Assembly (NCBI GenBank): GCA_030550295.1
Contig: JAUQPQ010000026.1
Coordinates: 1-19,046 of the forward strand
DNA length: 19,046 bases
Direction of reading: 5' to 3'
DNA from: Chloroflexota bacterium
GTDB lineage: Bacteria > Chloroflexota > Dehalococcoidia > SM23-28-2 > HRBIN24
Made by a program: the position numbers and the translations under genes. This document shows positions 1 to 9,834 of the stretch, piece by piece (position 1 is the first letter of the stretch; each line of letters begins with the position of its first letter). Below the pieces are notes generated by a model. That model was not told the DNA's origin. It saw nothing but the letters and a program-made list of their open reading frames with translations, and made no database searches.

Positions 1-2
1 TA

Positions 3-734
3 TATATCGATCCGCGGGTAGCTGGGACTAACGCCATGGTACCTTTGGCCCTCCAGGGTGGGGTTGGCCTAGCTGCGCTGGCAGAGCTGGCGCGCCAGCA
101 TGGCGGGCATTTGGGGCTTGTGCCCCGCTTAGGGCGCTGGCTGGGCTCACTTCCTGGGGAGTTGCGGTGGGTAGCAAGCCCATGGGTTCCTTTTGCCTTA
201 TCCCTGGTGATAGCATATGGGGTCTATTCAGCAATTCATGCTGGCGACTTCTTCCCTAGCCCTCTGCAGGCCATTCCGCCCTCGGTGCGCAAGACGATGG
301 AGTGGGTGAGGAGCTACACCCCTGGGGCGGCGCGTTTCTTGGTTATCCATGGGCAGATGGACCCATGGACCGATGCGGCATCGGAGTGGTTCCCAGCCCT
401 AACGGGGAGGGAGAGTTTGGCCACGGTACAGGGGTACGAATGGTTAGGCAAGGGGAAGTTCGATACCCAGCTGAGCGCCTTCTGGAGCCTGCAGTCCTGC
501 ATATATGAAGGGGCCTCTTGCCTCCAGTGGTGGGAAGAGGCCTTTGGGCGTCCCTTCGACCATGTGTTTATCCTGTGTCCCAATAGCTGGGAGTGTTCTT
601 CTGAACTGCTCAAGTCTCTTACCTTGGACAGTAGGTATCGGTTGCTGTATGGGGGGGAGGGGGGTTACATCTTTCGGCGCCAGTCGCCATATCAGGGGGT
701 TGGGGAGGCCCAAATCCCTCCCCCGACGAGTTAA
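3..734 (+). CDS. C-terminal part of a multi-pass membrane protein, probable GT39-like glycosyltransferase (5' truncated by window)
   Basis: The reading frame is open to the left edge: eleven sense codons precede the first ATG at 36 without a stop, so this is the 3' end of a larger gene. The translated N-terminal residues (YIDPRVAGTNAMVPLALQGG) look like the R-x-x-x-P membrane segment common in GT-C glycosyltransferases. One more hydrophobic segment follows (about 57-80 counting from the ATG at 36; ASPWVPFALSLVIAYGVYSA). The last ~150 residues are a soluble domain with aromatic-rich stretches such as DPWTDAASEWFPALTGRES and VQGYEWL, a layout I associate with large polytopic sugar-transferase proteins of Chloroflexota and Actinobacteria. 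Catalytic residues would lie upstream, outside the window, so the transferase call is inference. It converges on guaB3 with only 14 bases between the stops and no clear terminator. Confidence 0.6.
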   Translation, partial: YIDPRVAGTNAMVPLALQGGVGLAALAELARQHGGHLGLVPRLGRWLGSLPGELRWVASPWVPFALSLVIAYGVYSAIHAGDFFPSPLQAIPPSVRKTMEWVRSYTPGAARFLVIHGQMDPWTDAASEWFPALTGRESLATVQGYEWLGKGKFDTQLSAFWSLQSCIYEGASCLQWWEEAFGRPFDHVFILCPNSWECSSELLKSLTLDSRYRLLYGGEGGYIFRRQSPYQGVGEAQIPPPTS

Positions 735-748
735 GGAGGGCCTAAGGG

Positions 749-1909
749 TTATTTGGCAGAGGGCCTTGGGAAGGACTGGGCCATCTGGAGGGCCTTCCCC
801 TCGGTCTTGATGGCTGGCGCTATGACCAGCTCGGCCTGGTGGAATTCGGCAATGGTGGTGGCGCCGCACATGCCCATGGCCGTACGTATAGCGCCTATAA
901 AGTTCTCCGATCCATCAGTACGGGAGGTGGGGCCGAAGAGGAGCCTCTCTAAGGTGGTGTCCACGCCGGTTCGGACCCTAGTGCCCCGGGGTAGGGCGGC
1001 ATGGCCTGTAGACATGCCCCATGAGTATCCCCCTCCTGGCGCCTCTTGAGTGCGGGCGAAGGGGGTGCCAAGCATGACGGCATCGGCGCCGGCGGCCAGG
1101 GCCTTGCAGATATCGCCGCCCCGGCTCATCCCGCCATCGGTTATTATGGGGACGTATCGTCCCGTCTCGCGGAGGTGCTGGTCGCGGGCGGCAGCGCATT
1201 CCAGAGTGGCGGTGATCTGGGGCACGCCTATGCCCAGCACTTCCCGGGAGGTGCAACTGGCCCCAGGCCCTACCCCCACTAAGATTCCAGATATGCCCGT
1301 TTCCATGAGCTCCTTAGCTGCCCTGTAGGTTACCGTGTTTCCTACCACTATCGGCACGCGGAGCTGGGTCACCAACTCGCTGAATATAAGCCCTCGGGGT
1401 GACCGAGAGACGTGGCGGGCAGTGGTAACCGTCGATTGGACGACGAAGATGTCGGCCCCTGCCTCTACGGCAATGGGTGCGAGGCGCTTGGTGTTGGCTG
1501 GGGTTGCCGCCACGGCACAGACTACCCCTGCCTCCTTTATCTGGCGCACCCTCTTCCCTATCAAATCGTCCCTGATGGGGGCAGCGTAAAGCCTCTGCAT
1601 CACAGCTGCTGCCTCGCTGTCGGAAGCCGAAACGATCTCTGCGATGGCGGAGAAGGGGTCTTCATACCTAGTGTAAAGGCCCTCCAGGTTGAGGACGGCC
1701 AGGCCCCCAAGCTTGCCTAAGGCTATGGCGAAGTCTGGGCTGGTGACGGCATCCAAGGCAGCGGCCAAGATGGGAACGGAGAACGTGTAGGGCCCTAGCT
1801 GAAAGCTCACATCTGTCAACTCTGGGTTGACGGTCACATCCCCTGGCACGATGGCTACATCGTCGAACCCGTAGGCGGGTCGTAGGGTCTTAATAAAGAG
1901 ATTACCCAT
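749..1909 (-). CDS. guaB3: GuaB3-family IMP dehydrogenase-related protein
   Basis: The 386-residue product is a TIM-barrel protein of the IMPDH/GMP reductase superfamily. The catalytic loop is GPGASCTSREVLGIGVPQ at about 214-231 with the nucleophile Cys219. The phosphate-binding IITDGGMSRGGD lies at about 255-266, and the flap-side GGYSWGMS at about 293-300. Classical GuaB is ~490 residues and carries a CBS pair after the first ~100 residues. This protein is too short for that insert, which is the hallmark of the GuaB3 family (mycobacterial guaB3 and cyanobacterial homologues). The expected chemistry is NAD-dependent oxidation of IMP to XMP in guanine nucleotide synthesis, but family members differ in demonstrated activity, so the reaction is not certain. 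The start is ATG with GGAGG about 10 bases upstream. It is monocistronic, behind a recognisable extended -10 promoter. Confidence 0.88.
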   Translation of the reverse strand: MGNLFIKTLRPAYGFDDVAIVPGDVTVNPELTDVSFQLGPYTFSVPILAAALDAVTSPDFAIALGKLGGLAVLNLEGLYTRYEDPFSAIAEIVSASDSEAAAVMQRLYAAPIRDDLIGKRVRQIKEAGVVCAVAATPANTKRLAPIAVEAGADIFVVQSTVTTARHVSRSPRGLIFSELVTQLRVPIVVGNTVTYRAAKELMETGISGILVGVGPGASCTSREVLGIGVPQITATLECAAARDQHLRETGRYVPIITDGGMSRGGDICKALAAGADAVMLGTPFARTQEAPGGGYSWGMSTGHAALPRGTRVRTGVDTTLERLLFGPTSRTDGSENFIGAIRTAMGMCGATTIAEFHQAELVIAPAIKTEGKALQMAQSFPRPSAK

Positions 1910-1954
1910 TATATCTTATCCTCCCAGGGCGCTTGGGGCCGAGGTTTTACTGAG

Positions 1955-1982
1955 AGTATACCAGGCCGTAGGGGAGCGTCAA
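1955..1982 (-). promoter_or_regulatory. sigma70-type promoter of guaB3
   Basis: Read on the minus strand, TTGACG (1982-1977), a 16-base spacer and TATACT (1960-1955) preceded by TG one base away make an extended -10 promoter. The predicted start near 1948 leaves a ~40-base leader containing GGAGG before the guaB3 ATG. Confidence 0.7.
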
Positions 1983-2064
1983 CAGGGCCAACCTTGGCGA
2001 TGATTGTGCATTTGAGGGGCTGCCCTCAGGAGTAAGCGACAGCGGTAATTTTATGAAAGGGATT

Positions 2065-2140
<76 letters not shown>

Positions 2141-2151
2141 GCCCATGCATG

Positions 2152-2179
2152 ATTTTAGCAGCCCAACGTGCCCAGGCAA
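2152..2179 (-). promoter_or_regulatory. probable promoter of tRNA-Arg
   Basis: On the minus strand TTGCCT (2179-2174), a 16-base spacer and TAAAAT (2157-2152) end 11 bases before the mature tRNA 5' end. Four of six bases match consensus in the -35 and five of six in the -10. The position is right for a short pre-tRNA leader. Confidence 0.5.
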
Positions 2180-2207
2180 GAACGAAAGGGCAAGGAGTGA
2201 GGTCGCC

Positions 2208-4673
2208 CTATGCTAGGGCCGGCTGGGAGACGTTGACGAGGATAATCTCGTCGTTCTGGACGTCGATGCGAATAGTGTCGCCCTCGCGGAACCGCTCTGC
2301 CAGGAAGGCCTCCGAGAGGCGGTCCTCTATCTCCGTCTCGATAAGGCGGCGGAGGGGCCGGGCACCAAAGACGAGGTCATAGCCCTTTTCGCCCAGCCAC
2401 TCCTTGGCCTTCTCGGTGAGCTCTATCTTGACCCCCTTAAGGGCTACTCGCTTCTCCACCTCCCGCACCTCTTTCTCTACTATCTGGCGGATGTGCTCTT
2501 TGGTGAGGGGGTGGAACACCACTACGGCGTCCAAGCGGTTGATGAATTCAGGCCGGAAGACCTTCTTCATCGCCTCTAGGACCTTCTCCTTCATGCGCTC
2601 GTACTGGTCCTGGAAGGTCTTCGCCTCCTCCCGTTTGGTAGCGAAGCCCAACGTCTGCTCCTTGCGGATGAGGTCAGACCCTACGTTGGAGGTCATTATG
2701 ATGATGGTGTTGCGAAAGTCCACCCTCCGCCCCTTGGCGTCGGTAAGGTGACCGTCGTCGAATATCTGAAGGAGCATGTTGAAGACGTCCGGGTGGGCCT
2801 TCTCAATCTCGTCCAGGAGGATGAGCATGTGCGGCTTGCGCCGCACCGTGTCGGTGAGCTGGGCCGCGTCCTCGTAGCCCACGTACCCTGGCGGGGCACC
2901 GATGAGACGGGAGACGTTGTGCTTTTCCATGAACTCGCTCATGTCCAGGCGGAGCATGGCGTCCTCGGAGCCGAACATGAACTCGGCCAACGCCCGCGCC
3001 AGGTAGGTCTTGCCTACGCCTGTAGGGCCGAGGAAGAGGAACACCCCCACTGGCCGCCTGGGGTCTTTGAGGCCGGCCCGAGCCCTGCGCACTGCCCGGG
3101 CCACGGTGCGGATCGCCTCGTCCTGGCCCACCACCTTCTCATGGAGGGCCTCTTCCATCTTGAGAAGGCGCTGGGACTCCTCTGAGGCGATGCGGGTGAC
3201 GGGTATGCCCGTCCACATGGAGATGACCTCGCAGATGTCCTCGGCGGTGACTACGGGCTTCTCGGCAAGCCTCTGGGCCTTCCAGTCGGCCTCCAGGGAC
3301 TTGATGCGCTCTTGGAGCTGTACTTCCCTCTCCCGTAGTTCGGCGGCCAGTTCGTACTGGCCCTGGGCGATAGCCTGCTCCTTCTCCCGGCGGATCCCCT
3401 CTAGCCCCTTCATCGCCTCTTGCAAAGATGGAGGTGCGTGGGACCGCCTGATGCGCACCCGGGAGGCGGCCTCGTCCATTACGTCTATCGCCTTGTCGGG
3501 CAGGAAGCGGTCGGGCACGTAGCGGGCAGCCAGCTCCGCTGCCGCCTTTACCGCCTCGTCGGAGATGATGAGGCCGTGGTGTTCCTCGTAGCGGTGCTTT
3601 ATGCCCCGCAAGATCTCTAGCGTCTCCTCTACGGTGGACTCGTTGACGAGGATGGGCTGTAGCCTCCTCTCTAGGGCAGCATCCTTCTCGATGTACTTGC
3701 GGTAGTCGTCCAGGGTGGTGGCGCCTATGACCTGTATCTCCCCCCTGGCAAGGGAGGGCTTAAGGATGTTGGCGGCGTCCACCGCCCCTTCGGCCGCTCC
3801 TGCACCCACCAGCATGTGCATCTCGTCGATGAACAGGATGCAGTTGCCGGCGTTCTTTAGCTCTTCGATGACCTTCTTTAGGCGCTCCTCGAATTCGCCC
3901 CGGTACTTGGTGCCAGCAACCAAAGCCCCTATATCCAGGGTGACGATGCGCTTGCCCTGGAGCATCTCCGGCACCTCTCCCCGCACTATGCGCTGGGCCA
4001 GGGCCTCAACAATGGCCGTCTTGCCAACCCCAGGCTCACCTATGAGGACTGGGTTGTTCTTGGTGCGGCGGGAGAGGATCTGGATGGTCCTCTCTATCTC
4101 CCGGTCGCGGCCGATGACGGGGTCTAGTTTCCCCTGGCGAGCAAGGGCGGTAAGGTCAACCCCTAGCTGGTCGAGGGTGGGGGTGCGGGCTACCGCCCTT
4201 GCTCCTTGGGCTGCCCCCTGTTGGGGCATGCTCTGGGAGAGGATGCGGGTCACCTCGGCCCGCACTTTCTCCAGGCTTACACCCAGGCTCTCCAGGACGC
4301 CAGCGGCTATCCCCTCTCCTTCCCTCACGAGGCCCAAAAGGAGGTGCTCGGTGCCTATATACTGGTGCCCCAGGCGACGGGCCTCATCTACTGCTAGCTC
4401 GATCACCTTTTTGGCCCTGGGTGTAAGGCCTATCTCACCGGTGACGGCCTTGTCGCCACGACCGATTATGAACTCTACAGCGGAGCGGACCTTGGCCAAG
4501 TCTACGCCGAGGTTGGCCAGCACCTTGGCGGCTACCCCTTCTCCTTCTCGTACTAAGCCCAAGAGGATGTGCTCAGTGCCTATGTAGTTGTGGTTGAAGC
4601 GCAAGGCCTCCTCTTGGGCCAGGGTGAGGACTCGTCTTGCCCGCTCGGTGAACTTCTCGAACCGGTCCGCCAT
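2208..4673 (-). CDS. clpC: ATP-dependent Clp protease ATP-binding subunit ClpC
   Basis: This 821-residue Hsp100 unfoldase feeds substrates to the ClpP peptidase in the cytoplasm. Domains in order: two Clp-N repeats (about 5-70 and 80-145); AAA1 with Walker A GEPGVGKT at 212-219 and Walker B ILFIDE around 279-284; a UVR/middle region around 425-465 (the ClpC hallmark, where adaptors such as McsB or MecA bind in Firmicutes); and AAA2 with GPTGVGKT at 549-556, Walker B LILLDE around 617-622 and sensor-2 GARPLRR at 770-776. A TLGF tripeptide-type loop at 674-677 matches the ClpP-docking loop, so this is a protease partner rather than ClpB. Length is normal. It starts 48 bases after the S1-domain gene on the same strand with no convincing promoter between them, so co-transcription is likely. 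No CIRCE or CtsR-type operator was recognised. Confidence 0.96.
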   Translation of the reverse strand: MADRFEKFTERARRVLTLAQEEALRFNHNYIGTEHILLGLVREGEGVAAKVLANLGVDLAKVRSAVEFIIGRGDKAVTGEIGLTPRAKKVIELAVDEARRLGHQYIGTEHLLLGLVREGEGIAAGVLESLGVSLEKVRAEVTRILSQSMPQQGAAQGARAVARTPTLDQLGVDLTALARQGKLDPVIGRDREIERTIQILSRRTKNNPVLIGEPGVGKTAIVEALAQRIVRGEVPEMLQGKRIVTLDIGALVAGTKYRGEFEERLKKVIEELKNAGNCILFIDEMHMLVGAGAAEGAVDAANILKPSLARGEIQVIGATTLDDYRKYIEKDAALERRLQPILVNESTVEETLEILRGIKHRYEEHHGLIISDEAVKAAAELAARYVPDRFLPDKAIDVMDEAASRVRIRRSHAPPSLQEAMKGLEGIRREKEQAIAQGQYELAAELREREVQLQERIKSLEADWKAQRLAEKPVVTAEDICEVISMWTGIPVTRIASEESQRLLKMEEALHEKVVGQDEAIRTVARAVRRARAGLKDPRRPVGVFLFLGPTGVGKTYLARALAEFMFGSEDAMLRLDMSEFMEKHNVSRLIGAPPGYVGYEDAAQLTDTVRRKPHMLILLDEIEKAHPDVFNMLLQIFDDGHLTDAKGRRVDFRNTIIIMTSNVGSDLIRKEQTLGFATKREEAKTFQDQYERMKEKVLEAMKKVFRPEFINRLDAVVVFHPLTKEHIRQIVEKEVREVEKRVALKGVKIELTEKAKEWLGEKGYDLVFGARPLRRLIETEIEDRLSEAFLAERFREGDTIRIDVQNDEIILVNVSQPALA

Positions 4674-4721
4674 GCTCTCGCCCCGCTACACTTATACCTT
4701 AACTCTTTGTCGTCCCTTTTT

Positions 4722-5888
4722 CTAGCCCGGTCGGCCAAGGAAGCGGGCCTCAATTTCGGGAGGGACTGAGATTACGGCCCCTCCCTCATTGAAGGCCCAG
4801 CCTCGCGCCTCGGCCTCCTTCCGGGCCTGCTTTAGGGATAGGTTGAGGCGACACCTATCCCTTTCGATGCGCAAGATCTTGACGGGGACGATCTCCCCTT
4901 CTTTGAGGAGCTGGCCTGGGTGCTCTATGTGATGGTCGGCCAGCTCTGATATGTGGATGAGCCCTTCTACCTTCCCTTCCACCCTCACGAAGGCCCCAAA
5001 GGGGGTTATCTTGCTTACTATGCCTACGGTGACGTCGCCCTCGCGGTAGGGGGCTACTAGGGCGCCCCACGCTTCGGCCTGGGCGCGCCGGAGGGAAAGG
5101 GTGATGCGGTTGTTTTCGTGGTCGATCTTGGTTACTACCACTTGGACCATTTCGCCCACCTGGGGTGGGGGCTTTTCGGGGTCCCAGGCCAGCTCTGAGA
5201 GGGGTACGAGGCCTTCTATGCCCCCCAAGTCTACGAAGACGCCAAAGTCCCTGATGCTGGTGATGCGGCCTTGCCGCACTTGCCCTTCAGCTAGCTCTTG
5301 TATGAGGCTCGGGCGGCGCTCCTCGTGGGCCGCCTTCTCGGAGACGATAACCCGGCCCTTGCGCCGATTGAGCTCCAACACCTTGATGGTGAGCCATTGT
5401 CCAACCCAGCGGGGAAGGGCGCTCTCCCTGTCAGATCGCTCGGGGGATACCACCATCTGGCTAACAGGGAGGAAGCAGCGTACCCCTTCGACGCTGAGGA
5501 CTAGCCCGCCCCGGTTGTGGCCTACCACTAGGGCCTGGAAGATTTGGTTGTGCTGGTAGTGTTCCTGGAGTATGCGCCACCCTTCCTCGCTGCGGGCCCT
5601 GTCCAAGGAGAGGATGATCTCCCCCTCGCTCTCGGGGCGAAGGACGTAGGCGCTTATGCGCTGGCCTGGGCTCAGGGCCTGGTGGCCTTTGGGGCCAAGA
5701 CAGGTCATCTCGCTGTAGGGGATGAGGCCCTCCGTTTTGGCCCCCACGTCTACAAGGACACCCTCACGGGTGTGGCCCACTACCATCCCTTCTATCACTT
5801 CGCCCTTGCGCAGGTGGCGGTATGCCCCTTGGGTCTTGAGGAGCTGGGCCATGATCTCGGCAGGGGGGCGGTGGGCGGGTTCCTTCAA
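4722..5888 (-). CDS. rpsA: S1 RNA-binding domain protein, 30S ribosomal protein S1-like
   Basis: The product has four S1 OB-fold repeats, at about 31-98, 117-185, 203-268 and 285-354 (numbered from the upstream GTG). Repeats three and four keep the signatures DFGVFVDLGGIEGLVPLSEL and FGAFVRVEGKVEGLIHISEL. The ~390-residue, four-repeat size matches S1-like proteins of Gram-positive and Chloroflexota type rather than the six-repeat proteobacterial S1. The likely role is mRNA binding during initiation. The start is debatable. GTG at 5894 lies inside the strong Shine-Dalgarno AAGGAGGTGG (5900-5891) and cannot use it. TTG at 5888 has ideal 5-base spacing and is chosen here. An internal ATG lies 12 codons further on. 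It is the first gene of a likely rpsA-clpC operon. Confidence 0.85.
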   Translation of the reverse strand: MKEPAHRPPAEIMAQLLKTQGAYRHLRKGEVIEGMVVGHTREGVLVDVGAKTEGLIPYSEMTCLGPKGHQALSPGQRISAYVLRPESEGEIILSLDRARSEEGWRILQEHYQHNQIFQALVVGHNRGGLVLSVEGVRCFLPVSQMVVSPERSDRESALPRWVGQWLTIKVLELNRRKGRVIVSEKAAHEERRPSLIQELAEGQVRQGRITSIRDFGVFVDLGGIEGLVPLSELAWDPEKPPPQVGEMVQVVVTKIDHENNRITLSLRRAQAEAWGALVAPYREGDVTVGIVSKITPFGAFVRVEGKVEGLIHISELADHHIEHPGQLLKEGEIVPVKILRIERDRCRLNLSLKQARKEAEARGWAFNEGGAVISVPPEIEARFLGRPG

Positions 5889-5921
5889 GGCCACCTCCTT
5901 GGGGTCAGGTCTTGCAACCCA

Positions 5922-5927
5922 ATTATA
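5922..5927 (-). promoter_or_regulatory. TATAAT -10 element upstream of the S1-domain gene
   Basis: A perfect TATAAT on the minus strand lies 22 bases before the AAGGAGG ribosome binding site. No good -35 is visible at 16-18 bases. The element lies between the T-run after 5S and the gene, so it would give the rpsA-clpC unit its own start rather than relying on rRNA read-through. Confidence 0.5.
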
Positions 5928-5950
5928 CTACCAAGCGGTAAGGAAGGAAG

Positions 5951-5974
5951 AGGAGAAGAAAAAAGCCCCTGGCA
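5951..5974 (-). terminator. possible terminator at the 3' end of the rRNA unit
   Basis: The closing strand of 5S helix I is followed directly on the minus strand by TTTTTTCTTCTCC. The 5S terminal stem itself (CCCCTGG with CCAGGGG) would have to act as the hairpin, so this is not a textbook intrinsic terminator, but the T-rich run right after the gene suits transcript release. Confidence 0.4.
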
Positions 5975-6086
5975 GCGGCCTATTTTCCCAGCGGGTTGCC
6001 CCGCCAGTATCGTCGGCGCTGGGGCGTTTCACGACCGTGTTCGGGATGGGAACGGGTGGGTCCACCCCGCTCTAGCCACCAGGGGC
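5965..6086 (-). rRNA. rrf: 5S ribosomal RNA
   Basis: The ~122-base minus-strand RNA has terminal helix I made by GCCCCTGG at the 5' end and CCAGGGGC at the 3' end. The conserved core CCCATCCCGAACACGG (loop B/C region) and the loop D/E segment before CTGGGAAAATAGG match bacterial 5S. It is the last gene of the 23S - tRNA-fMet - 5S unit. Ends are set by helix I and could shift by one or two bases. Confidence 0.95.
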
Positions 6087-6108
6087 CCTTCATAGGCGCT
6101 AGGGAGGA

Positions 6109-6183
6109 TGGTAGCGGGGGTGGGATTCGAACCCACGACCTCCGGGTTATGAGCCCGGCGAGCTGCCGCTGCTCCACCCCGCG
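6109..6183 (-). tRNA. initiator tRNA-fMet (anticodon CAU), CCA encoded
   Basis: Minus-strand cloverleaf with anticodon loop CTCATAA. Initiator hallmarks visible: three consecutive G-C pairs next to the anticodon loop (CCGGG/CCCGG), the A11-U24 D-stem pair, and an unpaired first acceptor position (C1 opposite U72, followed by A73 and CCA at 6111-6109). The usual bacterial mismatch is C1-A72, so U72 is a variant. The gene lies 18 bases downstream of the pre-23S processing stem and ~20 bases upstream of 5S, within the rRNA transcript. Confidence 0.95.
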
Positions 6184-6200
6184 TCTTTGGCCCCAGGCTC

Positions 6201-6222
6201 GGGTTGTGAGGGCGGTGGCACG

Positions 6223-6231
<9 letters not shown>
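6201..6231 (-). other. 3' strand of the pre-23S processing stem
   Basis: On the minus strand, CTTGGCCACC (6231-6222), GCCAC (6219-6215) and CACAACCC (6208-6201) pair in order with segments at the other end of 23S, leaving small internal loops. This is the layout of the RNase III-type stem that brings both ends of 23S together. Confidence 0.75.
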
Positions 6232-9227
<2,996 letters not shown>

Positions 9228-9237
<10 letters not shown>

Positions 9238-9258
9238 GCGCCACGGCCTCCACAACCC
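9228..9258 (-). other. 5' strand of the pre-23S processing stem
   Basis: On the minus strand GGGTTGTG (9258-9251), GTGGC (9244-9240) and GGTGGCCAAG (9237-9228) are complementary, in matching order, to the block downstream of 23S. The inner 10 base pairs are helix 1 of mature 23S; the outer blocks would be removed during maturation. Confidence 0.75.
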
Positions 9259-9295
9259 GTGAAGACGGGCCTTGGGGCTTCCTCCCTTATTCGCC

Positions 9296-9307
9296 TGTTA
9301 AGGTGCA
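9296..9307 (-). promoter_or_regulatory. boxA-like rRNA antitermination element
   Basis: The minus strand reads TGCACCTTAACA, 10 of 12 bases identical to the bacterial rrn boxA consensus TGCTCTTTAACA, bound by NusB-S10 in E. coli. It lies in the 23S leader ~60 bases before the mature 5' end and just downstream of a stable hairpin. This matches the boxB-boxA order of E. coli rrn leaders. Confidence 0.6.
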
Positions 9308-9309
9308 TG

Positions 9310-9332
9310 GGGCCCGGCCAAAGGCCAGGCCC
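9310..9332 (-). promoter_or_regulatory. leader hairpin preceding boxA (boxB-like)
   Basis: On the minus strand, arms GGGCCTGGCC and GGCCGGGCCC pair over 10 bases with one G-U pair around a TTT loop. No T-run follows, so it is unlikely to be a terminator. Its place between promoter and boxA suggests a boxB-like antitermination or processing element. Confidence 0.5.
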
Positions 9333-9349
9333 ATCTACCCACCATTCCT

Positions 9350-9378
9350 TTTTTACTCGCCTAGAGGGCGCCTGTCAA
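9350..9378 (-). promoter_or_regulatory. promoter of the 23S - tRNA-fMet - 5S unit
   Basis: On the minus strand a perfect -35 TTGACA (9378-9373), a 17-base spacer and TAAAAA (9355-9350, four of six consensus). Predicted start near 9343, giving a ~105-base leader with hairpin and boxA before 23S. No AT-rich UP element is visible upstream. Confidence 0.65.
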
Positions 9379-9714
9379 GAGGTCATGCCCCAGCCCCGTA
9401 CACGGCTTGGCCCAAATGAAGGGGCTAGGGGCGGCAACCTAGTGCAGGAACCACCTGGGGCCGATGGAGCCCATCTTCCTGCCCGCCGTAATGGTGTAGT
9501 CGGCTCGCCGGACCGTGAGGTCTATCTCTTAGCAAGCGTGGGGCCTTTGTGCAATGGCCTTAAGGGGGCTTGGTCGCCTTGCTGGCCATCCGTGCCTATG
9601 TGGTGGGAGATGGCGAGCAAAAGAAAGGGCCCCAAAGGGCTGGGTCTTGAGTTGGCCAACAGTGGCGCCGTTGCCCTAGCGATCCTGGAAGAAGGCCCTG
9701 GTCTCTTTGTAGGC
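9379..9714. other. divergent intergenic region, no supported gene
   Basis: About 335 bases separate the rRNA promoter (-) from the rpsL promoter (+). I see no tRNA fold, no further good promoter hexamer pair and no convincing coding sequence. A 52-codon ORF at 9610-9768 overlaps the rpsL promoter and lacks a spaced ribosome binding site. Confidence 0.5.
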
Positions 9715-9743
9715 TTGACTGCGCCCGATAGGGCAGATAAACT
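9715..9743 (+). promoter_or_regulatory. promoter of the rpsL ribosomal-protein operon
   Basis: TTGACT (9715-9720), an optimal 17-base spacer and TAAACT (9738-9743). Predicted start near 9750 leaves an ~85-base structured leader. It is the only near-consensus hexamer pair I found for the long + strand operon. Confidence 0.7.
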
Positions 9744-9769
9744 TAAGGTTTGGCGTCGCAAGACCTGAA

Positions 9770-9834
9770 GGGGCAGGTGCCGAGGGCCCCTTTCTATGCG
9801 GCCTCTCGGCCATTTATTTTGGGGAGAGGAGGAG
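9770..9834 (+). promoter_or_regulatory. rpsL leader with two mutually exclusive hairpins, one covering the ribosome binding site
   Basis: The strand CCTCTCGGC (9802-9810) can pair upstream with GCCGAGGG (9779-9786; eight pairs, one G-U). Alternatively its first six bases CCTCTC (9802-9807) pair perfectly with GAGAGG (9824-9829), part of the purine-rich Shine-Dalgarno tract before the rpsL ATG. The folds cannot coexist. A third small stem, GGGGC (9770-9774) with GCCCC (9786-9790), competes with the first. This is consistent with translational control of a ribosomal-protein operon, but no ligand is shown. Confidence 0.4.

Noticed and set aside
2187..2209. Possible terminator hairpin after clpC (AGGGC/GCCCT then TTTCGTTCTT on the minus strand)
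   Set aside because: Only five base pairs with a ~13-base loop, it includes the clpC stop codon, and the T-run is broken. It also abuts the tRNA-Arg promoter; too weak to call.
3715..4587. 290-codon + strand ORF opposite clpC
   Set aside because: Antisense shadow of a well-conserved gene; Ser/Pro/Arg-rich with no domain.
4674..4721. TATAAG as a possible clpC promoter -10
   Set aside because: No -35-like hexamer at 16-18 bases; read-through from the S1-domain gene is simpler.
9610..9768. 52-codon ORF (starting MASKRKGPKG, ending LKVWRRKT) between the rRNA and rpsL promoters
   Set aside because: It overlaps the TTGACT-N17-TAAACT promoter, its only purine tract touches the ATG with no spacing, and the product resembles no family I know. 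The same frame runs back as an open shadow through the 23S gene, showing that long open frames occur by chance here.
9796..9834. Upstream ATG that would lengthen S12 by 13 residues
   Set aside because: The extension (MRPLGHLFWGEEE) is not S12-like and runs through the leader hairpin and ribosome binding site; MPTINQL at 9835 is the universal start.
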